From Firmicutes bacterium UBA2598 (GTDB lineage: Bacteria; Bacillota; PH28-bin88), in contig DDKM01000061.1 of the NCBI GenBank assembly GCA_002339345.1, positions 1-18,224 on the forward strand: a DNA stretch of 18,224 nt, written 5' to 3'. This document shows positions 1 through 5,535 of the stretch, one piece after another; position 1 is the stretch's first letter; each line of letters opens with the position of its first letter. The notes under the pieces were generated by a model. It was not told the DNA's origin and ran no database searches. It worked only from the letters and a program-made list of their open reading frames with translations. The position numbers were made by a program, and so were the translations under genes.

Positions 1-8
1 CCAAAAAA

Positions 9-233
9 TTACTCCCCCGTCACCTGCAAATACTTTAACTTATCTTTGAGTTGAACTTCAATCACATCACCTGGGATAATTGTCCTTCCGCGCCGCGTTT
101 CTACCTGCCCGTTTACCCTGACTCTGCCAGAAGCACACAGGGCTTTGCTTTCTCCACCACTGCCGGTCACTTCAGCCCATTTAAGCAACTGGGCCAGGGT
201 AATGGTTGGTGTATTAATTCTTATTTTATCCAT
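9..233 (-). CDS. yaaA: S4-domain RNA-binding protein, YaaA family
   Basis: Small protein of 74 residues that is almost entirely one S4 RNA-binding fold. It carries the family pattern ITLAQLLKWAEVTGSGGESK, followed by RVRVNGQVETRRGR and a PGDVIEV tail, as in YaaA of Bacillus subtilis. YaaA-type proteins are encoded between dnaN and recF and are thought to act in ribosome assembly; that role is family knowledge and cannot be read here. I chose ATG at 233 because its upstream bases include an AAAGGGAAG ribosome site and because homologues start about ten residues before ITL. A TTG at 251 would add six residues and overlap the dnaN stop as TTGA, so it cannot be excluded. It lies 14 bases after dnaN and is probably co-transcribed. 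recF would be expected just beyond the left edge. Confidence 0.87.
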   Translation of the reverse strand: MDKIRINTPTITLAQLLKWAEVTGSGGESKALCASGRVRVNGQVETRRGRTIIPGDVIEVQLKDKLKYLQVTGE

Positions 234-247
234 CGATCTTCCCTTTT

Positions 248-1372
248 TCAAAACTGTTTAATGGGTAAAACCAGACACATGTAATGGGCACCTTCATATG
301 GCCTAAATATCGCTGCCGAGTTGGTGGCGGAAAAATCGATAATAATTTTTTCAGTTTCCATCACCTTTAAAACATCCAAAATGTACTTGACATTATAAGT
401 AACATCCAGTTCCCGCTGGTGTTGTTCGATTGGAATTTCTTCATGAATCCGGCCAATTTCCGGGGATTGGGAATCGATGCTCAAGGTATGCCCTTTAAGT
501 TTCAGGCGGACGACGTTACCCTTTAGTTTTTGTTCTTCCTTTACAAGCAGCCCTGCCCTTTCCACTGCAGGCAAAATATCACTTATTTTAAGAGTAATAC
601 TATTACTAAAGGAATGTGGCAATACTTGCCTGTATTGAGGATACTTCCCTTCCAGCAGACGGCAGATCATGATATCACGGGAGGTTTTTAAATATATCTG
701 ATTATCGCTGAATCCCATGGTTAATTCATCACTGTCTGGATCAACAATTTTGCTGATTTCCGTAAGTACCTTCCCAGGTATGACCACCGACCTTGCAACG
801 TGTGTTGTCTTACTACGAAAGGGAAGATGTCTTACACAGAGGCGGTGGGTATCAGTGGAAACAAGGGTAGCTGTACCATTCTCCTCTACTTCAAAAAGGC
901 AGCCGTTAAAAATTGGCCTGGTGGTGTCACTGGCCATACCAATGGCCACCTGGCGAATGGCTGACCTGAAGTCATCAAAGTGGAAATAATACTCGTCCCG
1001 GAACTGTATTTCCGGGAAGGAAGGAAATAGAGCGGCATCCATGCCGTTTAAAGAGAGATTGGAATAGCGGCAGTTTATATCAACGGTCAGGGAGTTTGCC
1101 TGTTGTTTGAAAAAAACCGGCCCGGCAGGAAATCGCCGTACTATTTCCACCAGTTGGCGGGCAGGCAGTACAATACTCCCCTCCGAAACAGTTGAAACGG
1201 GCAAACTGGTCCGGACGGAAATTTCAAGATCCGTAGCGGTAAGAAAAAGGGTGTTTTCTTGCACTTCAAGGAGAACTCCGGAAAGAACCGGTAATGTGGT
1301 TTTACCTGCTATGATGCGAGATACCGTACTTAACCCGTGTGCTAGCAGGTTTTGATCACATTGGAAATGCAT
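248..1372 (-). CDS. dnaN: DNA polymerase III sliding clamp, beta subunit
   Basis: Beta clamp of 374 residues, the usual family length (about 366-380). The ring-shaped dimer holds DNA polymerase III on DNA and recruits other replication and repair proteins. The protein begins MHFQCDQNLLAHGLSTVSRI and contains the typical clamp blocks TTLPVLSGVLLEV, FNGCLFEV near the middle domain, VSTDTHRLCV and a final MCLVLPIKQF. I chose ATG at 1372 because a perfect AAGGAGG lies eight bases upstream; a longer reading with MKMMTKGGFL in front would place that ribosome site inside the gene. It follows dnaA after a 182-base gap that contains DnaA-box-like sequences, the classical dnaA-dnaN arrangement. It probably shares the dnaA transcript, and I see no separate strong promoter in the gap. 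Confidence 0.97.
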   Translation of the reverse strand: MHFQCDQNLLAHGLSTVSRIIAGKTTLPVLSGVLLEVQENTLFLTATDLEISVRTSLPVSTVSEGSIVLPARQLVEIVRRFPAGPVFFKQQANSLTVDINCRYSNLSLNGMDAALFPSFPEIQFRDEYYFHFDDFRSAIRQVAIGMASDTTRPIFNGCLFEVEENGTATLVSTDTHRLCVRHLPFRSKTTHVARSVVIPGKVLTEISKIVDPDSDELTMGFSDNQIYLKTSRDIMICRLLEGKYPQYRQVLPHSFSNSITLKISDILPAVERAGLLVKEEQKLKGNVVRLKLKGHTLSIDSQSPEIGRIHEEIPIEQHQRELDVTYNVKYILDVLKVMETEKIIIDFSATNSAAIFRPYEGAHYMCLVLPIKQF

Positions 1373-1447
1373 TAGAAATCCTCCTTTGGTCATCATCTTC
1401 ATTATGAAGAAAACTGTAGTAACAACCGTAATAAGGGCTGTTAAAGA

Positions 1448-1539
1448 TGTGGAAAAGTAAAAAGGAAGCAGGAGTGGGATATTTAAAAGGAGGTGGACAA
1501 GTTATGGATAAACAATAACAGTTATAAGGGTTGTCCACA
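1448..1539. other. Cluster of near-consensus DnaA boxes between dnaA and dnaN (origin, downstream part)
   Basis: The 182-base gap between the dnaA stop and the dnaN start holds several matches to the DnaA box TTATCCACA or its complement TGTGGATAA. They are TGTGGAAAA at 1448-1456 (8 of 9), GGTGGACAA at 1492-1500 (7 of 9), TATGGATAA at 1503-1511 (8 of 9) and TTGTCCACA at 1531-1539 (8 of 9). In Bacillus subtilis the matching gap carries the box cluster and unwinding element needed for initiation. By analogy this is the downstream half of a bipartite oriC. No box here is perfect, and the unwinding site cannot be placed with certainty by eye. Confidence 0.6.
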
Positions 1540-1554
1540 ACCGGTAGTACAAAA

Positions 1555-2913
1555 TTATTTATTTACTATTTGGGATGTTAGTTCCTTCAATGTTTTGGCT
1601 AAATTTTCATCTTGTTTCATATCTGTTGATATTTTTTCGTGGGCGTGGATGACGGTGGTATGATCCCTGCCGCCGAACTCCTCGCCTATTCTGGGCAGGG
1701 AACTATCCGTCAGTTCCCGTGATAGGTACATGGCTATTTGACGCGGAAAGGCTACATCGCGGGTCCGTCGCTTGGCCTTGAGATCATCAACCTTCAAGGA
1801 GAAGTGGTTTGCCACAATTTCCTGGATCCGGGAAACGGTGATGGCATGGGTTTTGCCATAACCAGCCAGATCCTTTAACATACTTGCCGCCACATCAATG
1901 GTCAGTTTTTTGTTGTTGAGGGATGTATAGGCCGCTACCCGGATCAGAGCTCCTTCCAATTCCCGGATGTTGGTTTGGATTTGGTTGGCAATGTAGATCA
2001 TAACATCGTTGGGAACCGAAAGGTTGTCTATTTTGGCCTTTTTGCGCAGGATGGCGATGCGGGTTTCCAGATCGGGTGGTTGAATATCGGTGATTAAACC
2101 CCATTCAAAACGCGACCGCAGGCGGTCCTCCAAGGTAGGAATTTCCTTAGGCGGCCTGTCACTGGAAATAATAATTTGTTTATTGGCCTCGTGCAGGGTG
2201 TTGAAGGTATGGAAAAATTCCTCCTGGGTACGTTCTTTGCCCGCAAGAAACTGGATATCATCCACCAGTAGAACATCGATGTTACGGTAGCGGTTGCGAA
2301 AGGTGGTGGTATGTTCGTTTTGAATACTGTTAATGAGGTCATTGGTGAATTTCTCCGAGGAAACATACAACACACGAGAACGGGGATAAAGGGATAACAC
2401 ATGGTGTCCAATGGCATGCATCAGGTGTGTTTTACCCAAGCCTACTCCGCCATAGATAAAGAGAGGGTTGTAAGCCTTGGCCGGAGTTTCTGAAACCGCA
2501 AGGGCCGCAGCGTGGGCAAAACGGTTGCTGTTGCCAATTACAAAGGTATCGAAGGTGTAGCGATGGTTTAGGAAACTTGTGGGTTGTTCCTCCAGGGGTT
2601 GCTTGTATACTACGTCGGCCTTTTCTTTGGATGTATTGGATAGCTTAGCATTGGCCAAAATAAACTGAATTTTGACATCCCTGTTTAACAATAATTGAAG
2701 GGTATTTTTGATCAGGTTATAATAACGGCTTTCCAGCCATTCCTTGGCAAATTCATTTGGTACAGCAATATACATGGTCTGCCCTTTTTGATCAACCAAT
2801 TGGGTATAACGCATCCAGGTATCAAAACTGGTTGAACTGAGTTCGTTTTCCAGGATGTCCAGGGTGCGTTGCCAGATTTGTGATAACCTTGAATTGGTAA
2901 ATTGGGAAGACAT
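1555..2913 (-). CDS. dnaA: Chromosomal replication initiator DnaA
   Basis: DnaA of 452 residues, close to the 446 of Bacillus subtilis. It binds DnaA boxes, forms an ATP-dependent filament on oriC, opens the duplex and loads helicase. Visible parts are an N-terminal domain I (IWQRTLDILENELSSTSFDTW), a short variable linker, and the AAA+ domain with Walker A GGVGLGKTH at about residues 155-163 and Walker B VLLVDDIQF. The box VI-type block RLRSRFEWGLITDIQPPD follows. The C-terminal DNA-binding domain IV carries the DnaA signature IGEEFGGRDHTTVIHAHEKI. ATG at 2913 is preferred because GGAGG lies seven bases upstream; an earlier in-frame start at 2946 would bury that ribosome site. The gene is transcribed leftwards, divergent from rpmH across the origin. 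A DnaA box in its likely promoter suggests autoregulation. Confidence 0.98.
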   Translation of the reverse strand: MSSQFTNSRLSQIWQRTLDILENELSSTSFDTWMRYTQLVDQKGQTMYIAVPNEFAKEWLESRYYNLIKNTLQLLLNRDVKIQFILANAKLSNTSKEKADVVYKQPLEEQPTSFLNHRYTFDTFVIGNSNRFAHAAALAVSETPAKAYNPLFIYGGVGLGKTHLMHAIGHHVLSLYPRSRVLYVSSEKFTNDLINSIQNEHTTTFRNRYRNIDVLLVDDIQFLAGKERTQEEFFHTFNTLHEANKQIIISSDRPPKEIPTLEDRLRSRFEWGLITDIQPPDLETRIAILRKKAKIDNLSVPNDVMIYIANQIQTNIRELEGALIRVAAYTSLNNKKLTIDVAASMLKDLAGYGKTHAITVSRIQEIVANHFSLKVDDLKAKRRTRDVAFPRQIAMYLSRELTDSSLPRIGEEFGGRDHTTVIHAHEKISTDMKQDENLAKTLKELTSQIVNK

Positions 2914-3141
2914 TAAAAAGCCTCCAATCACACAAAAAATCCACATAAGTCACAAGTAACGAACAAGAAATCATGCACAACCGGCGGTGTTTTTGAGAAG
3001 ACCTTGGAAAAATAAGTGATGGGCCTGATTGGATGATGAAGTTAAAAAGAAATAATCAAGATCAATTTGTATATTACCAGAAAAAAGGAATAGGCTACGA
3101 AGTGGGCGAATGGGGAGAAATTAGCAGATTTTGCATCGATG

Positions 3142-3170
3142 ATGATAGCAAAAATTATCCACAACATCAA
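3142..3170 (-). promoter_or_regulatory. Likely dnaA promoter with DnaA box in its spacer
   Basis: On the minus strand, TTGATG (3165-3170) and TATCAT (3142-3147) are separated by exactly 17 bases, a plausible vegetative promoter with 4 of 6 and 5 of 6 consensus bases. A perfect DnaA box (3155-3163) lies within the spacer, so bound DnaA would block RNA polymerase. The leader to the dnaA start would be roughly 220 bases. This is a prediction by pattern only. Confidence 0.5.
3155..3163 (+). promoter_or_regulatory. DnaA box, perfect consensus
   Basis: TTATCCACA on the plus strand matches all nine bases of the DnaA box. It sits 31 bases from the second perfect box and inside the predicted dnaA promoter spacer. 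Confidence 0.85.
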
Positions 3171-3193
3171 CACAATAAAATACCATGTTTTCT

Positions 3194-3202
3194 TGTGGAT
3201 AA
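3194..3202 (-). promoter_or_regulatory. DnaA box, perfect consensus, opposite orientation
   Basis: TGTGGATAA on the plus strand is the exact complement of the nine-base DnaA box. It faces the box at 3155-3163 and lies 30 bases upstream of the -35 hexamer of the rpmH promoter. Confidence 0.85.
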
Positions 3203-3231
3203 ATGATGATGGAACTGACCTCCAGGTATCC

Positions 3232-3261
3232 TTGACACTGTGATAACGGTTATAATATAAT
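3232..3261 (+). promoter_or_regulatory. Strong vegetative promoter for rpmH
   Basis: A perfect -35 TTGACA (3232-3237) and a perfect -10 TATAAT (3256-3261) are separated by 18 bases. A second TATAAT at 3251-3256 overlaps but would give only a 13-base spacer. The promoter points to rpmH about 73 bases downstream and suits a highly expressed ribosomal protein gene. Confidence 0.8.
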
Positions 3262-3334
3262 CACACTGTATGTCCTGAACCATTGAAAAATCTGAATTAA
3301 TTACAAAGATAGGCGGTAAGGAGGGCGGAAAAAG

Positions 3335-3469
3335 GTGAAAAGAACATACCAGCCGAAGAATAGAAAACACAAGCGGGTACACGGATTTTTGAGCAGAATG
3401 AGCACCAAGAACGGGCAGAAGGTCATCAAGGCCAGAAGGGTTAAGGGTAGGAAAAGATTAAGTGCATAA
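3335..3469 (+). CDS. rpmH: 50S ribosomal protein L34
   Basis: A 44-residue, very basic protein starting at GTG 3335. It begins MKRTYQPKNRKHKRVHGFLS and continues RMSTKNGQKVIKARRVKGRK before ending RLSA. This is the near-universal L34 sequence, including the MKRTYQP start, the HGF block and the RRxKGRKxLSA end. L34 is a small component of the large ribosomal subunit. AAGGAGG at 3318-3324 lies ten bases upstream, slightly far but clear. It is the first gene of the rightward block and is driven by the near-perfect promoter at 3232-3261. A hairpin followed by a T-rich run starts at its stop codon, so rpmH is probably made in excess of the genes behind it, as in other bacteria. Confidence 0.98.
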   Translation: MKRTYQPKNRKHKRVHGFLSRMSTKNGQKVIKARRVKGRKRLSA

Positions 3470-3497
3470 GGCCGCGATGGTGGCCTTTTGTCTTTTT
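3468..3497 (+). terminator. Short intrinsic terminator or attenuator between rpmH and rnpA
   Basis: AAGGCC (3468-3473) pairs with GGCCTT (3482-3487) around an eight-base loop and is followed by a T-rich run to 3497, interrupted by a G and a C. The six-pair stem is short, so it is likely partial. It would explain strong rpmH and weak rnpA expression from one promoter. Confidence 0.55.
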
Positions 3498-3513
3498 CTG
3501 GGGGAGTGGAGGG

Positions 3514-3858
3514 TTGGTGCTGCCACACCAATACAGGCTGAAAAAAAAGGGTGATTTTCAGAACCTGTTTCATAAAGGGAACATTGTTGCAGGCCGTTAT
3601 GTTGTGCTTTATTACCGGCTCGGCGAAGGGGAAAACCTGCGCTTTGGATTTGTGGTATCCAGAAAAATCGGGAAAGCGGTGCAGAGAAATAAGATCAAGC
3701 GATGGCTGCGGGAGATGTGCCGGCAAAGACGGGAGATGTATAAGAAGGGATTTGACATAATTTTGGTAGCTAGGCAAAAAATTAAAGGAATCCCCTATCA
3801 CGTGGTCGAAAAGGAAATGGTGGCGTTGAGCCGCCGGGCCGGGTTATTGGCGGAGTAG
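3514..3858 (+). CDS. rnpA: Ribonuclease P protein component
   Basis: Basic protein of 114 residues, the normal RnpA length. It binds the catalytic RNase P RNA and helps it remove 5' leaders from precursor tRNAs. Family marks are an early RLKKKGDFQNLFHKG, then FGFVVSRKIGKAVQRNKIKRWLRE, which contains the conserved RNxxKR basic helix of the RNA-binding face, and a late FDIILVARQKI. TTG at 3514 is used, with GGAG seven bases upstream; GTG at 3517 is nearly as good and would remove one residue. The rpmH-rnpA-yidD-yidC-jag order is a classical conserved cluster. A likely partial terminator after rpmH should lower expression of this gene. Confidence 0.96.
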   Translation: MVLPHQYRLKKKGDFQNLFHKGNIVAGRYVVLYYRLGEGENLRFGFVVSRKIGKAVQRNKIKRWLREMCRQRREMYKKGFDIILVARQKIKGIPYHVVEKEMVALSRRAGLLAE

Positions 3859-3870
3859 GGGGAATCATAT

Positions 3871-4080
3871 TTGCTGACAAACGTGGTGGTAGCTGTGCTC
3901 AGGATTTATCAGAAATACCTATCGCCCTTAAAAGCCCCGACATGCCGTTTTTACCCTACCTGTTCGGAATATGCAATACAGGCGGTACAAAGGTATGGAC
4001 CCCTGAAGGGGGGTTGGTTGGCGATTAAAAGGGTATTAAGATGCAATCCACTATTTAAGGGTGGGTATGATCCTGTATAG
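3871..4080 (+). CDS. yidD: Membrane protein insertion efficiency factor YidD
   Basis: A 69-residue protein of the YidD family (formerly the haemolytic domain, DUF37). Nearly the whole family pattern is present: RIYQKYLSPL near the start, then CRFYPTCSEYAIQAVQRYG with two cysteines, then GGWLAIKRVLRCNPLFKGGYDPV. YidD is a small membrane-associated protein found next to yidC and is thought to help YidC-dependent insertion. TTG at 3871 is preferred, with GGGGG about ten bases upstream; GTG at 3883 would give a shorter N-terminus that still keeps the domain. It lies 12 bases after rnpA and ends before the unusual leader of yidC. Confidence 0.95.
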   Translation: MLTNVVVAVLRIYQKYLSPLKAPTCRFYPTCSEYAIQAVQRYGPLKGGWLAIKRVLRCNPLFKGGYDPV

Positions 4081-4101
4081 ATAAGGGGAAAAATATAACA
4101 T

Positions 4102-4167
4102 AGGAGGTGAATCCTGCCTCTTATCCAAATGGAAGTTTTTATTCGGGATAAGGCGGGAACGGCTTGA
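4102..4167 (+). promoter_or_regulatory. yidC leader: strong ribosome site, mini reading frame and hairpin over the yidC ribosome site
   Basis: AGGAGGTGA (4102-4110) is a full match to the anti-Shine-Dalgarno sequence, yet it lies more than 50 bases before yidC. At normal spacing behind it is CTG 4114, opening 17 codons (ATG at codon 6) that end in TGA 4165-4167. That stop overlaps the TTG start of yidC as TTGA. The segment also folds: 4112-4117 pairs with 4153-4158 and 4120-4126 pairs with 4146-4152, with a two-base bulge and a 19-base loop. The stem's 3' arm contains the only ribosome-site-like bases of yidC (GGCGGG, 4152-4157). Translation of the mini frame should open the hairpin, which would couple the two. 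Pairing and overlap are seen in the sequence; the regulation is inference. Confidence 0.5.
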
Positions 4168-4841
4168 GTGGTTTAGTAGAGTTCATTTCCGGATCAATAC
4201 AGTTTTTGTATGAGATGGTCAGTAAAATAGGCCTGCCCAACTACGGTTTGGCAATTATCTTATTCACCGTGATCGTTAAGTTATTGATGTTTCCCCTGAC
4301 TGCCCAGCAGGTAAGGTCCATGAAAAGGATACAAGAGCTACAGCCCAAGGTTAAGGAAATTCAGAACAAATATAAAAAAGAACCGCAAAAAAGCCAGCAA
4401 GCTATTATGGAACTATACCAGCGGGAAAAGGTTAATCCCCTGTCCGGCTGTTTACCCCTCCTGCTGCAGATGCCCATTCTGTTTGCCCTGTTCAGCGCCT
4501 TAAGAACCTTTTTCGATCCCGTGGCCCATCCACCCTATGTGGTGTTGGAACACGCCAAGTTTATCTGGATTCCCAGCCTTGGCCAGCCTGATCCGTACTA
4601 TATCCTGGCATTTTTAGCAGCTGCCTTCACTTATCTGCAGCAAAAGGTGAGCATGCCGGCCACAGGTGATCAAACCCAGCGGACAATGTTGATTTTGATG
4701 CCCTTATTCATGGGGTGGATAGCCGCCACCTTTCCAGCCGGGCTTTCCCTGTACTGGGTAATCTATAGCGTCATCAGCGCATTGGAACAGGTGATTATTA
4801 AACGGCAACCCCAAGGGGTGAAGGAGGAAGCGAAGGGTTGA
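4164..4841 (+). CDS. yidC: Membrane protein insertase YidC (Oxa1 family)
   Basis: Protein of 225 residues, the short Gram-positive YidC form without the large periplasmic domain. It inserts membrane proteins alone or with SecYEG. The sequence shows a first hydrophobic segment (YGLAIILFTVIVKLLMFPLT) with a lysine where many homologues carry the conserved hydrophilic-groove arginine. A charged cytoplasmic hairpin follows (MKRIQELQPKVKEIQNKYKK), then NPLSGCLPLLLQMPILFALF and later membrane segments ending LSLYWVIYSVISALEQ. I see no lipobox at the start, unlike SpoIIIJ of Bacillus. TTG at 4164 is the only fitting start, because a stop in frame lies at 4149-4151. Its own ribosome site is weak and lies in a hairpin, suggesting translational coupling. 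Its stop overlaps the jag start. Confidence 0.96.
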   Translation: MSGLVEFISGSIQFLYEMVSKIGLPNYGLAIILFTVIVKLLMFPLTAQQVRSMKRIQELQPKVKEIQNKYKKEPQKSQQAIMELYQREKVNPLSGCLPLLLQMPILFALFSALRTFFDPVAHPPYVVLEHAKFIWIPSLGQPDPYYILAFLAAAFTYLQQKVSMPATGDQTQRTMLILMPLFMGWIAATFPAGLSLYWVIYSVISALEQVIIKRQPQGVKEEAKG

Positions 4842-5458
4842 TGGAAAGGATCGAAACCCTTGGGCGGACGGTGGAAGAAGCCGTCCAGAAGGCTTTAAAG
4901 GAACTGGGGGTCGACCGGGAGGATGTGCAGATCAACATTTTGGAGGAGCCATCCAAGGGACTGTTCGGGCTGCGGAACAGGTTGGCCAGGGTTGAGGTGG
5001 TGCTGGACCAAAACCCCGGTAAGGTAGCCAAAAGGTTTTTGGAAAATGTGCTGAGGATTATGCAGGTTAAGGCGGATATGGAAATCAGGCATATGGGTGA
5101 TTATATACATCTTAACCTTCGTGGTGCAAACCTGGGTATACTGATCGGGCGCCGCGGAGAAACCCTGGATGCCTTGCAATACTTAACAAATCTCCATGTA
5201 CGGAAAAAGTGCGAGCACAAGGGAAAGATTATCTTGGATGTGGAGGACTACCGTTCAAAGAGGGAAAAAACACTGGCCAGATTGGCGGTCCGGTTGGCGG
5301 AAGAGGCTAAGCGGACAGGTCGCAATATAGTGTTGGAACCCATGAATCCACATGAGCGCCGGGTTGTGCATACCACCTTACAGGGTAACAGGTATGTCCA
5401 GACCCATAGTGAAGGGGAAGAACCATACCGGAAAATTATTATTGTGCCGAAAAAGTAG
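4841..5458 (+). CDS. jag: RNA-binding protein Jag/KhpB (Jag-N, KH, R3H)
   Basis: Protein of 205 residues with the three Jag parts in order. The Jag-N domain covers about 1-50 (RTVEEAVQKALKELGV through PSKGLFGL). The KH domain has the GRRG loop at 103-106 inside LIGRRGETLDALQYLTNL. The R3H domain ends with LEPMNPHERRVVHTTLQ. Jag/KhpB binds RNA, often together with KhpA, and is tied to cell division and elongation in Gram-positive bacteria. ATG at 4841 overlaps the yidC stop by one base (TGATG); TTG at 4838 is an alternative. AAGGAGG is 13 bases upstream. Coupling to yidC is typical of this cluster. A perfect inverted repeat separates it from mnmE. Confidence 0.95.
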   Translation: MERIETLGRTVEEAVQKALKELGVDREDVQINILEEPSKGLFGLRNRLARVEVVLDQNPGKVAKRFLENVLRIMQVKADMEIRHMGDYIHLNLRGANLGILIGRRGETLDALQYLTNLHVRKKCEHKGKIILDVEDYRSKREKTLARLAVRLAEEAKRTGRNIVLEPMNPHERRVVHTTLQGNRYVQTHSEGEEPYRKIIIVPKK

Positions 5459-5476
5459 ATGGGGAATGGATAAAAT

Positions 5477-5506
5477 ACAAACCCAGTGAGAAATTGCTGG
5501 GTTTGT
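5477..5506. repeat. Perfect 10-base inverted repeat between jag and mnmE
   Basis: ACAAACCCAG (5477-5486) and CTGGGTTTGT (5497-5506) are exact complements around a ten-base loop, in the 77-base gap between jag and mnmE. No T-run follows on the plus strand, so it is not a standard terminator for this operon; on the minus strand a short T-rich run does follow. It could be an RNA processing or pausing hairpin. Confidence 0.6.
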
Positions 5507-5535
5507 TGGCATGTATAGGAGAAAGGGGTGATCTG

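Larger units (their letters stand above)
2914..3334. other. Origin of replication region (oriC), upstream part between dnaA and rpmH
   Basis: This 421-base gene-free stretch separates leftward dnaA from rightward rpmH. It holds two perfect DnaA boxes (3155-3163 and 3194-3202, opposite orientations), weaker 7-of-9 matches at 2937-2945 and 2971-2979, an AT-rich tract around 3041-3090, and divergent promoters. The rpmH-dnaA-dnaN context is the standard location of oriC in Firmicutes. I see no open frame here that looks like a gene. Whether unwinding starts here or in the dnaA-dnaN gap cannot be decided from sequence alone. Confidence 0.8.

Noticed and set aside
3239..3265. TGTGAT and ATCACA around the rpmH -10, resembling a CRP site.
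   Set aside because: The half-sites are 15 bases apart instead of about 6-8, and the match is explained by the AT-rich promoter.
3301..3801. A 166-codon open frame on the minus strand across rpmH and rnpA.
   Set aside because: Both plus-strand genes are certain by family sequence; the reverse frame has no recognisable domain.
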